A stretch of DNA of 64,000 nucleotides from Rhodanobacter sp. C05 (GTDB taxonomy: Bacteria > Pseudomonadota > Gammaproteobacteria > Xanthomonadales > Rhodanobacteraceae). Positions 17,414 to 26,369 of this stretch are shown one piece after another. The translations under genes and the position numbers were made by a program. Every line of letters starts with the position of its first letter. Position 1 is the stretch's first letter. The stretch spans positions 1 to 64,000 of the forward strand of contig NZ_MUNQ01000018.1 of the NCBI RefSeq assembly GCF_002001165.1, written 5' to 3'. Below the pieces are notes generated by a model. That model was not told the DNA's origin, searched no databases, and worked only from the letters and a program-made list of their open reading frames with translations.

Positions 17414-17968
17414 TCAGACAGTCACTTTCAGGTAGAACATCATGTCGTCGTGGTTGTCGAGCGGGGCGAATTCGAATTCGAGCGGTTCGCTCGCGTCGCG
17501 TGCGACGGTGAGGAATCCAAGCCCGGCCCCCTTGCTGCCTTCCGGTTGCTCGGAGCGCAGCGTGTCCTGGTAGGCGCGCTTGATTTCTTCCAGTGTCATC
17601 GACTTGAGCGGCTCGAGCTTTTCGCGCAACGGTGCGACATCACTCGCGGCGACGCGATTCGAGCACATCAGGTAGAAGCGGTCGCCGGTGTGGCCGATGC
17701 AGACCGAGCCCTGGCGGACTTCGGCATCGTCCTGCGTCGCTGGTGTGAGCGCTTCGGACGAATAGTGAATGATGTTCTGCGCCATCTCGACAAAGCATGA
17801 GAACAGCTTGCGCTTGGCGGAGGCAGTGGTATCAGCCTGCTTCATGCTCAGCTTGATGGTGTCCGCCATGGCCGACACGATGGTCTGCGAGAAATAGCCG
17901 TAGTAATAGAAGACGATCTTGCGCTGCGCGACGAAGTCCGAAAATATGCGGTACTCGGAATAGTTCAT
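17414..17968 (-). CDS. siaB: SiaB-family protein kinase (DUF6272)
   Basis: 184 aa. GHKL-fold Ser/Thr kinase expected to phosphorylate the SiaC-like protein. N-terminal motif MNYSEYRIFSDFVAQRKIVF and FYYYGYFSQTIV match SiaB; the ATP-binding N-box is VEMAQNIIHYS and a glycine loop GSKGAGLGF lies near residue 155. ATG at 17968 begins 9 bp after the phosphatase gene stop; a GTG at 17980 overlapping that stop (GTGA) is the alternative. Third partner-switch component between phosphatase and target. Confidence 0.86.
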   Translation of the reverse strand: MNYSEYRIFSDFVAQRKIVFYYYGYFSQTIVSAMADTIKLSMKQADTTASAKRKLFSCFVEMAQNIIHYSSEALTPATQDDAEVRQGSVCIGHTGDRFYLMCSNRVAASDVAPLREKLEPLKSMTLEEIKRAYQDTLRSEQPEGSKGAGLGFLTVARDASEPLEFEFAPLDNHDDMMFYLKVTV

Positions 17969-17976
17969 GCGGGTTC

Positions 17977-19218
17977 TCACTGCACGCGCAGGCAGAAAAG
18001 GGAGACGTCGTCGCGGCGCCGGTGTTGCCCCTGGTACTGGCCATGCTCCTGCATGATCGCTGCAGCCTGTTCCGCTGCCGGCATGTCACGGCAGCCAACA
18101 AGCAAGTCGCGCAGGCGACGCTTGCCGAAGGCGATGTTGCGGGGGCCACCGATCTGGTCGGTCAGGCCATCGGTGGCCGCGTACAGCAGGTCGTTCTGCT
18201 GCAGCGTCAGCGTACGGTTCTGCCAGCGGTGGTCGACCGCCGTTGCGACATAGCCGACACCGACTCGATCCGTTTCGTGCGTGGTGACCGCCGCTGCGCC
18301 GGCGTGCAGCACATGCAGGGGCATGCGCGCGCCGGCATAGGTCATCACGCGGTCGCGCCGATTGAGCCACATGAACAATGCATCCAGGCCGTCATCGGAC
18401 TGCTCGCCGGCAACCCGCGAACCGATCTGTCCCAGCGACTGCTTGATCTTGCGGTTGAGCGTGCCGAGCAACTGGGCCGGATCGGCAGGGCCGTCGCGTT
18501 CCAGCGCCTGGGCGAGCCAGGATGAAGAGATCAGGGTCATGAAGGCGCCGGGCACGCCGTGTCCGGTGCAGTCGGCCATCGCGACGAACACGCCGTGGTC
18601 GAATTTGGCGCACAGGAAAAAGTCGCCGCCAACCGTATCGCGCGGCTGCCAGATCATGGCCGAATCCGGCAGCTCTGCCTTCAGGAGTTCCTGCGAGGTA
18701 TGCAGCATCGCGCGCTGGATGACGCTCGCGTAGTCGATGCTCTGCATGATCTGGCGGTTCTTCGCCTCCTGCAGGTCGGCCACCATGCGCATGAGGTCGA
18801 GACCAAAGCCGACACCCAGGAAGTCGTTGCCACGCACGACGAGGAAGCCGTCGGCGAGGGCATTGCTGCGGCTGTCGGCGACCAGCTTCGCGGCGCGCTC
18901 GATCGACGTGTCCGCCTCGATGATCAGCGGTTGCCCATCCATGAAGGCAACGCAGCTCTTGTGTTCGTGCAGCTCCTGCCGGAACGGCCTGGCCATTTCG
19001 GACTGGAACGTGTGTCGTTTGATCAGGCCGAGCGCGCGCGTACCGTCGACCACGGGCAGGCTGATCAGCTCCCGATGCTGGTCGAACAACTCGCGTACAG
19101 TCGCATTTGTATCCGTCGGGGCGACCATGGGTACCGGCCGGCACAGGTTGGCGGCGCGCGGCATCTCGGCGGGGCCGAAACCCCGCATTCCAGACATGAT
19201 TTGCAACGACGTGGTCAT
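17977..19218 (-). CDS. siaA: SiaA-like PP2C/SpoIIE phosphatase with N-terminal CBS-like pair
   Basis: 413 aa. The C-terminal PP2C (SpoIIE) domain (about 200-410) has metal ligands in PRDTVGGDFF, MADCTGHGVPGAFM and the final DDVSLFCL; it should dephosphorylate the SiaC-like protein. Unlike P. aeruginosa SiaA, which has membrane helices, a periplasmic domain and HAMP, this protein is soluble. Residues 20-170 resemble two CBS motifs (ISLPVVDGTRALGLIKR and GFLVVRGNDFLGVGFGLDL), followed by a helical linker. ATG at 19218 has GGGGGACGGA directly upstream; the frame is open to 19308. First gene of the operon; the CBS pair probably binds a nucleotide, which is inference. Confidence 0.87.
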   Translation of the reverse strand: MTTSLQIMSGMRGFGPAEMPRAANLCRPVPMVAPTDTNATVRELFDQHRELISLPVVDGTRALGLIKRHTFQSEMARPFRQELHEHKSCVAFMDGQPLIIEADTSIERAAKLVADSRSNALADGFLVVRGNDFLGVGFGLDLMRMVADLQEAKNRQIMQSIDYASVIQRAMLHTSQELLKAELPDSAMIWQPRDTVGGDFFLCAKFDHGVFVAMADCTGHGVPGAFMTLISSSWLAQALERDGPADPAQLLGTLNRKIKQSLGQIGSRVAGEQSDDGLDALFMWLNRRDRVMTYAGARMPLHVLHAGAAAVTTHETDRVGVGYVATAVDHRWQNRTLTLQQNDLLYAATDGLTDQIGGPRNIAFGKRRLRDLLVGCRDMPAAEQAAAIMQEHGQYQGQHRRRDDVSLFCLRVQ

Positions 19219-19419
19219 TCCGTCCCCCGGATGACCATGCAGGATCGGAAGATTTGATGACGGATTGATGACAGGGCCTTCCGTATGGCGCGACGATGCA
19301 GGCAACATCCCGGATGTTCAACCTGAACCTGGCGCATGTCGATTTCGGGAGCGCTCGTTCGACGCGAGAGTGAGGGGCACCGATCAGGCGGCGCAACCGG
19401 ATATCCAAGAGACCCATGC

Positions 19420-20901
19420 ATGAACAAGACAACCATCGACAAGCCGACTGCGACGCCGCCAGGCAGGCATGCGCACCACGACCGGCGCTGGCTGGCCTTG
19501 ATCGTGCTGTGTCTTGGCGTCTTGATGATCGTGCTCGACACGACGATCGTGAATGTCGCGTTGCCATCGATCAAGACGGATCTGAAGTTCTCCGCGACGA
19601 CCCTGGCTTGGGTGGTGAATGCGTACATGCTGACCTATGGCGGCTTCCTGCTGCTCGGCGGCCGGCTCGGTGACCTGTACGGGCATCGGCGCCTGTTCCT
19701 GATCGGCATCGTGGTGTTCACGCTGGCGTCGATGGCCTGCGGCCTGTCCTCCACGCAGGCTGCGCTGGTCATTGCGCGCTGTGTGCAGGGGCTCGGCGGT
19801 GCCGTGGTGACGGCGGTGGCGTTGTCGCTGATCATGGACCTGTTCACCGAGGCGGCCGATCGCGCCAGGGCGATGGGTGTCTACGGCTTCGTCTGTGCCG
19901 GTGGCGGCAGCCTCGGTGCGATGCTGGGCGGTGTGCTGACCAGCAGCCTGAGCTGGCATTGGGTGTTCCTGGTCAACCTGCCGATCGGCATCGGCGTGGT
20001 CGTGCTTTCCCTGCGGCTGCTGCCGGCGGTGTCGGGCCAGGCGGCGTCGCGGCATCTGGATGTGCTCGGCGCGGTGACCGTGACCACGGCGCTGATGCTT
20101 GCCGTCTATGCGATCGTCAACGGCAACGAAATGGGATGGACCTCGCAGCGTACGCTGGGGCAACTGCTGGTCGCGATCGCCTTGCTGGCGCTATTCCTGC
20201 TGATTGAAGCGCGCGTGCGTGTGCCGCTGATGCCGCTGCGGCTGTTCAGGCTGCGCAATCTTGTGGTGTCCAATGTTGTCGGCGTGCTGTGGGCGGCGGC
20301 GATGTTTGCGTGGTTCTTCTTGTCCGCGCTCTACATGCAGCTGGTGCTCGGCTATAACCCGATGCAGGTGGGGCTGGCTTTCCTGCCCGCGAATCTGATC
20401 ATGGCCGCATTCTCGCTGGGGATCTCAGCGAAGCTGGTGATGCGTTTCGGTATTCGTCGCCCATTGGCGTTTGGCCTCTTGCTGGCGGCGGCCGGCTTGC
20501 TGCTGTTTGCGCGGGCGCCGGTCGACGGCCACTTCGTGATCGATATCCTGCCCGGCATGGTGTTGCTCGGCCTGGGTGCAGGCATCGCGCTCAATCCCGT
20601 GCTGCTGGCCGCCATGAGCGATGTGTCGCCCTCCGAATCCGGTCTTGCCTCGGGCGTGGTCAACACGGCCTTCATGATGGGCGGCGCGCTGGGCTTGGCC
20701 ATTCTTGCCAGCCTCGCGGCTTCACGCAGCGAAGGCTTGCTTGCGAGTGACTACCCATCGGTCGTTGCGCTTGCCAGCGGCTATCAAGCCGCTTTTCTGG
20801 TGGGCGCCTGTTTCGCCGCGCTGGGCGCTTTGCTCGGCGCGGCGCTGTTGCGCGCGAACCTGGTTGCGGCGGAAGGCGATCAGGCTGTGTCGATGCCTTG
20901 A
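19420..20901 (+). CDS. DHA2-family MFS multidrug efflux transporter (EmrB/QacA-like)
   Basis: 493 aa with 14 predicted membrane helices, the DHA2 number. Family motifs: LDTTIVNVALPSI in helix 1, GRLGDLYGHRRLF (motif A) after helix 2, and a glycine-rich 'GSLGAMLGGVL' (motif C) in helix 5. It should export lipophilic compounds with proton antiport in the inner membrane. ATG at 19420 begins just before helix 1 after a short His-rich leader. No emrA-type adaptor gene lies beside it, so it may work alone. It ends at a terminator shared with the convergent SDR gene. Confidence 0.92.
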   Translation: MNKTTIDKPTATPPGRHAHHDRRWLALIVLCLGVLMIVLDTTIVNVALPSIKTDLKFSATTLAWVVNAYMLTYGGFLLLGGRLGDLYGHRRLFLIGIVVFTLASMACGLSSTQAALVIARCVQGLGGAVVTAVALSLIMDLFTEAADRARAMGVYGFVCAGGGSLGAMLGGVLTSSLSWHWVFLVNLPIGIGVVVLSLRLLPAVSGQAASRHLDVLGAVTVTTALMLAVYAIVNGNEMGWTSQRTLGQLLVAIALLALFLLIEARVRVPLMPLRLFRLRNLVVSNVVGVLWAAAMFAWFFLSALYMQLVLGYNPMQVGLAFLPANLIMAAFSLGISAKLVMRFGIRRPLAFGLLLAAAGLLLFARAPVDGHFVIDILPGMVLLGLGAGIALNPVLLAAMSDVSPSESGLASGVVNTAFMMGGALGLAILASLAASRSEGLLASDYPSVVALASGYQAAFLVGACFAALGALLGAALLRANLVAAEGDQAVSMP

Positions 20902-20917
20902 ATGCGGGCAGTCACTC

Positions 20918-20949
20918 GGGCGCATTCCAGGTGTCGGAATGCGCCCTTT
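20918..20949. terminator. Terminator between convergent genes
   Basis: 11-bp perfect stem GGGCGCATTCC / GGAATGCGCCC, loop of 7, followed by TTTG on the plus strand. It lies 16 bp past the MFS stop and 14 bp before the SDR stop. Confidence 0.75.
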
Positions 20950-20962
20950 GTGATGTTGTCGT

Positions 20963-21709
20963 TTAACGCACGCCACCGCCGGCAAGCAACTGTTCGCCGG
21001 TGAGCCAGTACGAATCATCAGAAGCCAGGAACACCGCGATCGAGGCGATGTCGTTCGGCTGGCCGATTCGCCCCAGCGGCGTTTTCGTGATGGCATCGGC
21101 TTCGAAATCCGAGCCGATGAAACCGGCGGTGTGGGTGCCTTCGGTTTCGATCATGCCAGGGTTCAGCGCGTTGACGCGGATCTTGCGCGGGCCCAGTTCG
21201 CGTGACAACACGCCGGTGATGGCATCCACCGCGCCCTTGGTTCCGGTGTAGATCGCGCTGCCCGGCGGGGTGATGCGGGTGACGACGGAGCCGATGTTGA
21301 TGATGCTGGAGCCCTCGCCAAGATGCTTGCTGGCAGCCTGTGTCGTCAGCAGCAGGCCGAGCACGTTGACGTTGAAGTGCCGGTGGAAGTCTTCTTCGGT
21401 GATGCTCTCGAGCGGGGAGAATCCGTAGACGCCGGAGTTGTTGACGAGGATATCCAGCCTACCGAAATGCTCGATCGCCGCGTCGACGATGGCTTGCGCA
21501 TCGGCGGCCTTGGAGACGTCGCCGCGTACGGCAACCGCCTTGCCTCCGGCGGCTTTGATCTCGGTGACGACGGTGTCGGCGCCGGTCTTGCTGGAGGCGT
21601 AATTGACGACCACGGCCGCGCCGGCGGCGGCCAGTGATTTGGCAATGGCCGCGCCAATGCCTTTGGACGCGCCGGTGACGATGGCGACTTTGCCTGTGAG
21701 CTTGCTCAT
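20963..21709 (-). CDS. SDR-family NAD(P)-dependent oxidoreductase (FabG-like)
   Basis: 248 aa classical short-chain dehydrogenase. Cofactor motif TGASKGIG (residues 13-20), NNSG in place of NNAG, catalytic Ser in INIGSVV and YxxxK in YTGTKGAV, then the C-terminal LTGEQLLAGGG. A basic or small residue after the first strand suggests NADP preference, but this is not firm. The substrate is unknown. It is divergent from the ArsR-type gene at 21781, and the shared 70-bp gap holds the repeats at 21759-21780, so that regulator probably controls it. Confidence 0.9.
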   Translation of the reverse strand: MSKLTGKVAIVTGASKGIGAAIAKSLAAAGAAVVVNYASSKTGADTVVTEIKAAGGKAVAVRGDVSKAADAQAIVDAAIEHFGRLDILVNNSGVYGFSPLESITEEDFHRHFNVNVLGLLLTTQAASKHLGEGSSIINIGSVVTRITPPGSAIYTGTKGAVDAITGVLSRELGPRKIRVNALNPGMIETEGTHTAGFIGSDFEADAITKTPLGRIGQPNDIASIAVFLASDDSYWLTGEQLLAGGGVR

Positions 21710-21758
21710 GACGTTTCCTGTTGTGCGTGGTGGAAGAGGCTATACTTCATTAGTCCGT

Positions 21759-21780
21759 AACTTATGAACTATGGAACTAA
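21759..21780. promoter_or_regulatory. Putative ArsR-type operator, AACT repeats with 8-bp period
   Basis: AACTTA, AACTAT and AACTAA begin at 21759, 21767 and 21775, each 8 bp apart, between the divergent SDR and ArsR-family genes. TATACT at 21741 is a possible -10 box. Binding by the adjacent regulator is inference from position. Confidence 0.4.
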
Positions 21781-22191
21781 ATGTCAAGGGCTGGTACCAT
21801 CAAAACCATGAGGCCGCTGATTCACCCATCGATCGAAGACGTCACCGTGGAGGGCATCCTGCATGCCTTGTCCGATCCGGTGCGTGCGGCGATCTATGTG
21901 GAGTTGGCAGGTGCGACGTGCACCAACATCTGCTCGAACTTCCTGCAGATCAGCGATCGCAGCATCCCCAAGTCCACGCTTTCACAACACTTCCGCGCGC
22001 TCAGGGAAGCGGGGCTGGTGCGTAGCGAGCGTCATGGCGTGGAAATGCACAACACCAGCCGTTGCCATGAAATCGAACAGCGCTTCCCCGGATTGCTCCC
22101 GGCGATTCTCAACGCGCATCGCGTCCAGGCTGCCGACCGTACCCGCGCACTCAAGCGCAAGCAGGCCACCGCCAGGAAGCAGGGCGGCTGA
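21781..22191 (+). CDS. ArsR-family winged-helix repressor
   Basis: 136 aa. Helix-turn-helix core: VEGILHALSDPVRAAIY, then SIPKSTLSQHFRALREAGLV and the wing RSERHGVEMHNT. Cysteines at CTNICSNF and SRCHEIE could sense metal or thiol stress but do not form the classical ArsR CxC set. Start ATG 21781 overlaps the putative operator; ATG at 21808 (MRPLIHP) is a plausible alternative giving 127 aa. Divergent from the SDR gene, which is its most likely target. Confidence 0.85.
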   Translation: MSRAGTIKTMRPLIHPSIEDVTVEGILHALSDPVRAAIYVELAGATCTNICSNFLQISDRSIPKSTLSQHFRALREAGLVRSERHGVEMHNTSRCHEIEQRFPGLLPAILNAHRVQAADRTRALKRKQATARKQGG

Positions 22192-22240
22192 GACTGGCGG
22201 CAACGGATCAGCTCGCGTTTTTCGGCAGCGCCAGCCCGGC

Positions 22241-23839
22241 TCAGGTACCGGCTTTGGGTGCAGCGAACATCAGGATGGTGATTTCCTTGCCCTCGGGGAT
22301 TTCCAGGGCGGGCGTGCCCAGGGCGGCGATGCGGGTCTTGAACGCGTCGAGTTCCTCGCGCTGACCCAACGCCGAACGGCCGTTCACCGCCCACACGCGG
22401 CCACCCTGTTTCCAGCGTGCCAGGGCCACGTCAAGTCGCGGTGTCACCAGTGCGGTGTTGCCGATTGGCGCGGCGTCCCTGGGTCGCAGTACGGCGAGCA
22501 TGGTGGGTGCGTTCGGATCGCCGGTGAATACCGTATCGCCGGGGCGGACATTGGCAGCCAGCGTGGCGGCCGCTTTATCCCAGCGCGGCTTGGTTTCGGT
22601 CCGGTAGACCGGCGCAAGATTGATCGCGCACAGCAGCAGCAAGGCTGTAACCGCGACAGGCATGAGGCGACGCGGCAGGGCGGCAGCGCCCATCCCGGCC
22701 AGGATGAAAAACGGTGCGGCGCTCCACAGGATATAGCGCGGAAGCACCATGGACTTGACCAGTGAGATGGCCAGCAGCAATAGCGGCAGTGCCGCGAAAC
22801 CCAGCAGCAGGACCCGACCTTCCAGCCGTCCGCGCATGCGGAACAGTCCGATGCCACCCAGTACCGCCACGAGCAACCCGAGCAGCGGCACGGCCGTGGG
22901 CAGTACGCTGAAACGCACCACGGCGGCGATGCGCATCAGATAGGCGCTCTTGGCGGCGACCCGGAGATTGCGCCAGCTCAAGGGCGGGATCCAGTCGAAC
23001 TTCTGCAGCATCTGGCCATCGCTGGCCGCCAGGATCGCGCCGTAAAAGGGCACGCAGCACAAAAGGATGAGCGCCACGCTCAGCAACCAGTTGCGTCGGA
23101 AGCCAGCGCGCTGCCCATGCGGTTGTTCCGGACGCAGGCTGCGCCAGATCAGCAACAGCGAAATGTTGGCGGCGATCAGCCAGGGCGCTGCATCGCCGAG
23201 CACATCCAGCGCGCCGATCGTGCCGACCACATAAGCGGCCCAGCCGCAGCGATCGAACTCGGGATGGCGAATATCCAGCGCAGCCCGCGCCGGATTCTGT
23301 GCCAGGCGCACCAGGCCCCACAGTGCGACGGTGATCAGCAAGGTGACGAGCGTGTACGAGCGTGCTTCCTGGCCGTATTGCACCTGCAACGGCGACAGCG
23401 CCATCAGCAGTCCGGCGACGATGGCGGCACTGCGGCCGCCGATGCGTCGTGCGATCACGAATACCATGCCGGCCGACATGGCACCGAACAGCGCCGACGG
23501 TATCCGCAACCACGCGTTGGCCGAGTCGAATTGCGAGAACAGCTGCAGCATCAGGAAATAGCTCGGCATGTGCCGGTTGCTGAAGCTGTCGGCGATCAGG
23601 CCATCGATGCCGAGATGAATGCGCTGATAGGTCAGCGCCTCATCGAGCCAGAACGGTTGGCTTTCGATGTGGAGCAGTCGTGCCGTCAAGCCGATGAGCA
23701 AGACGATCAGCATCCACGTCATGTCGCCGGGCAGCCATTTTCCGATGGTGCCGGTTTGCCGGTTGTCGATGGCGATGGGTGCGCTCAAGGGGAAGCAACC
23801 ATGCTGCTTGCAAGGGCGATACAAGTGGCCAGGACGCAT
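22241..23839 (-). CDS. GT39/ArnT-like membrane glycosyltransferase
   Basis: Up to 532 aa, about 10-12 membrane helices. The first periplasmic loop has the GT-C signature FWLDEALTYQ, and 'NRHMPSYFLML' follows, as in PMT/ArnT-type enzymes that move sugars from polyprenyl phosphate to a periplasmic or lipid acceptor. The C-terminal soluble part (about 400-532) includes 'PGDTVFTGDPNAP'. The start is uncertain: the ATG at 23839 lacks a ribosome site, and ATG 23722 (MTWMLIVLL), right at helix 1, is a good alternative of 493 aa. No lipid-A or polyprenyl genes adjoin it, so the substrate cannot be told. Confidence 0.85.
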   Translation of the reverse strand: MRPGHLYRPCKQHGCFPLSAPIAIDNRQTGTIGKWLPGDMTWMLIVLLIGLTARLLHIESQPFWLDEALTYQRIHLGIDGLIADSFSNRHMPSYFLMLQLFSQFDSANAWLRIPSALFGAMSAGMVFVIARRIGGRSAAIVAGLLMALSPLQVQYGQEARSYTLVTLLITVALWGLVRLAQNPARAALDIRHPEFDRCGWAAYVVGTIGALDVLGDAAPWLIAANISLLLIWRSLRPEQPHGQRAGFRRNWLLSVALILLCCVPFYGAILAASDGQMLQKFDWIPPLSWRNLRVAAKSAYLMRIAAVVRFSVLPTAVPLLGLLVAVLGGIGLFRMRGRLEGRVLLLGFAALPLLLLAISLVKSMVLPRYILWSAAPFFILAGMGAAALPRRLMPVAVTALLLLCAINLAPVYRTETKPRWDKAAATLAANVRPGDTVFTGDPNAPTMLAVLRPRDAAPIGNTALVTPRLDVALARWKQGGRVWAVNGRSALGQREELDAFKTRIAALGTPALEIPEGKEITILMFAAPKAGT

Positions 23840-24184
23840 CGCTAAACCGTCGTGGAATATTTCATGGACATGACAGCCCAGCGATCTGTCTCGGGGGAAC
23901 TAGGAATCTAACGCGGCTGGGATGAATCGGTTGTCAGCCCGAAGTTACACGTTGGATCGCGTTCAGTCCGGTGACCTGGAAGAGAGAACCAGGGACATGC
24001 TCACCGTTTGGGTCGATAAGCGCATGGACATGGGCCATGTAGCGGGCAGGAATAAAAAGGCAAGGAAATGCGTCGAACGTGTCGATCCTGCTGCCTCCCA
24101 TTCGTTGCATGGACAGCAGTGAGGTTTTAGAGGGTGCGCAATTGTCCAGCACCCGGCCAAACAGCCAACGACAGGAGCATGACC
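23840..24184. other. Intergenic region
   Basis: 345 bp between the divergent glycosyltransferase and YCII genes. Short open frames here have no ribosome site or recognisable product. No hairpin or repeat of note was seen. Confidence 0.35.
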
Positions 24185-24541
24185 ATGCGATTTCTTTCAA
24201 TGATCAGGATCAATGAAAACAATGGATTGCGGCCCAGCGAGCAGTTGATGAGCGACATGGGCAAGCTGCTGGAAGAAATAACCAAAGCCGGGGTCATGCT
24301 GGATACGGCCGGACTCAGGCCGACCTCCGAAGGCGTTCGTGTGCGGCTTGCCCACGGCAAGATCAGCGTGGTCGATGGCCCATTCACCGAGACCAAGGAG
24401 GTGATCGGCGGTTACGCGCTGATGGAGACGAAGTCGATGGAGGAGGCTATCCATTGGACTACGCGCTTCCTCAAGGTGCACGGCGAGGAATGGGACATCA
24501 CGTGCGAAGTGCGCCAGCTGGAAACACATCCCTCGAGTTGA
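24185..24541 (+). CDS. YCII/DGPF-domain protein
   Basis: 118 aa single-domain protein of the YCII-related fold. It begins MRFLSMIRI and carries the signature VVDGPFTETKEVIGGYAL (DGPF), with the acidic region in 'HGEEWDITCEVRQLE' at the end. ATG at 24185 has AGGAG 7 nt upstream; ATG 24179 is too close to it. These proteins often accompany ECF sigma factors, but none is present here. The exact reaction is unknown. Confidence 0.88.
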   Translation: MRFLSMIRINENNGLRPSEQLMSDMGKLLEEITKAGVMLDTAGLRPTSEGVRVRLAHGKISVVDGPFTETKEVIGGYALMETKSMEEAIHWTTRFLKVHGEEWDITCEVRQLETHPSS

Positions 24542-24672
24542 AGATTCGACCGTTCAAACCAGTTGTTTCGGTCGCCGAGTCCGTGACTAGGCTCATCTGG
24601 CGGATTGTCCGGCGCATCGAGTGTCACGCGTCCAGATCGGCAGGCAATCTGCTGCCAACCTGGACGCAAGCA

Positions 24673-25383
24673 TCAGGCCGGGTAATTGAGTTTCGGGTAC
24701 CAGTCGACGCCGCGCCCCTCGGGCGTGACGTCGAGGATGGTCCAGAGCGGCATCAGGTCGGGTGCGCCGCGCGCATCCTGGCCGGGATCAGCGCTTTCGG
24801 AACCCATTTCGCCGCTCCAGAAGTGGCGGATGCTGCCGTCTCGGCGGGTGAACACGGTGAAGGCGGCATCGTCGCCGCCGTTCTTGTCGATGCCGTGGTA
24901 ATCGCGGCTGAAGTTGCCGTTGGTATCGGAATACAGCTTCAGGTCGCGCCAGCCACGCTCCTGTTTGAAGGCGACAAGGCGCTCGATTGGTGAGCGTGCG
25001 ACCACGGCGAGCGCGATCCGCTGATGGATGTCGCGTGCCTCGCCGTCCCATGCGCTCAGCAGCGACGTGCACATCGGGCACGGGCGCTCGCGCTGCGGGC
25101 CGAACATGTAGCTGTAGACGACCAGGGTCTGCTTGTCGCCGAACAAACCGGCAAGATCATGCGGGCCATCTTCGCCTTCGAAGCGATAGTCGCCGGTCAC
25201 TTCGCCACCCGGTGGCAGGGCGCGGCGTTGTTCGGCGACGCGCTCGATATGCCGGCGCAGCTCGATTTCCTCGATGAACAGTGCATTGCGTGCGCGGCGA
25301 TAGTCGACGTTTTCGTTGGGGAAGGTCATGGTGTTGAGCTTCGCCAGCTCGGTCGCGGGGACGAGGGTTGGGGTGTGGGCCAT
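24673..25383 (-). CDS. DUF899 thioredoxin-like protein
   Basis: 236 aa. Thioredoxin-fold family annotated as predicted dithiol-disulfide oxidoreductases. Landmarks: SYMFGPQRERPCPMCTSLLSAW with a CPMC pair, then 'DLKLYSDTNGNFSRDYHG' and 'FTVFTRRDGSIRHFWSGE', and the C-terminal 'PLWTILDVTPEGRG'. No signal peptide, so cytoplasmic. Just upstream of a GST gene on the same strand (gap about 40 bp the other way), it fits a thiol or electrophile defence group. Substrate unknown. Confidence 0.9.
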   Translation of the reverse strand: MAHTPTLVPATELAKLNTMTFPNENVDYRRARNALFIEEIELRRHIERVAEQRRALPPGGEVTGDYRFEGEDGPHDLAGLFGDKQTLVVYSYMFGPQRERPCPMCTSLLSAWDGEARDIHQRIALAVVARSPIERLVAFKQERGWRDLKLYSDTNGNFSRDYHGIDKNGGDDAAFTVFTRRDGSIRHFWSGEMGSESADPGQDARGAPDLMPLWTILDVTPEGRGVDWYPKLNYPA

Positions 25384-25422
25384 GGTCAGACTCCTGTTCG
25401 GGCAGGTATCAATCGCGGCGAT

Positions 25423-26082
25423 TCAATCACGAGCGGGCGCGCCGAGCGGGAACAGCGGGCGGTAGGGACGTGCCTCATCGACTGCGCGGGCAAACGACGG
25501 ACGTGCCAGCAGCCGCTGGCGGTAGGCAATCACGTTCGGAAACGATGGACCGATGCGATGCGTCCAGTCGGCATAGAACAGGAACGGTGCAGCGCCGCAA
25601 TCGGCGAGGCTGAAGCTGTCGCCGGCCACCCATTCACGCCCAACCATGACCTTGTCGAGCCAGCCGTATGCGGTATCGAGCATGAGGCGAGCATCGGCGA
25701 CCCCGCGCGCGTCGCGCTCAGCTTCTGGTCGCAGGCTGTCGGCCACGATCTTCTGCTGCGGCGTCGAGATGTAGTTGTCGAAGAAGCGGTCCATGCTGCG
25801 GACCTCGAGCGCGGCGCGGGGATCCGCGGGCAGCAGTGATACCGGTCCCGGATGGTACAGACCGAGGTACTCGATGATCACGCTCGCCTCGATGACCGTA
25901 CGATCGCCGTCCACCAGCACAGGAAAACGCTTCAGTGGCCATAGCGCTGCGAATTCCTCGAATAGCTGCGGGTTATCGTGCGAAAGCAGGCGCCATTCGA
26001 ACGGTGTGCCGTTCTCATACAGCGCAACCAGGGCCTTCTGGCAATAGGAGGAAAAGGGGTGGGCATAGAGCTTCAAGGTCAT
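25423..26082 (-). CDS. Glutathione S-transferase family protein
   Basis: 219 aa. N-terminal thioredoxin-like GST domain starts MTLKLYAHPFSSYCQKALVAL with a Ser/Cys near the usual catalytic position, has the cis-Pro segment KRFPVLVDGDRTVIEASVIIEYL, and an all-helical C-terminal domain (about 90-210) with 'SLADCGAAPFLFYADW'. Likely conjugates glutathione to electrophiles. ATG at 26082 is chosen because the domain begins there; the frame is open for 88 more codons without family similarity. It precedes the DUF899 gene and may be co-transcribed with it. Confidence 0.92.
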   Translation of the reverse strand: MTLKLYAHPFSSYCQKALVALYENGTPFEWRLLSHDNPQLFEEFAALWPLKRFPVLVDGDRTVIEASVIIEYLGLYHPGPVSLLPADPRAALEVRSMDRFFDNYISTPQQKIVADSLRPEAERDARGVADARLMLDTAYGWLDKVMVGREWVAGDSFSLADCGAAPFLFYADWTHRIGPSFPNVIAYRQRLLARPSFARAVDEARPYRPLFPLGAPARD

Positions 26083-26369
26083 CGTGGGTCGCCTTGGTTG
26101 GGGAAGGATGGCTTTCCTTAGCGACGAACGAGGTCGAAGGAAATCGACACCCGTTCGAAAACCTTGCTTGACGTTTTGCCGTTGCGATGGGTTTTCTGGA
26201 AACCAGGCGGCAAGACACACTTTGCCGTTACGATAATTGCCTGAAGCCGCGCGGGTCGATGCATCAGCCCATGCAACAAGCGGCCACCACGACGTCCCCA
26301 TGCTCAAGTACGTAGCGGAACGCAAGAGTGCGGGACATTGGCGCAACAGCCTTACACGAAAGGATCGGC

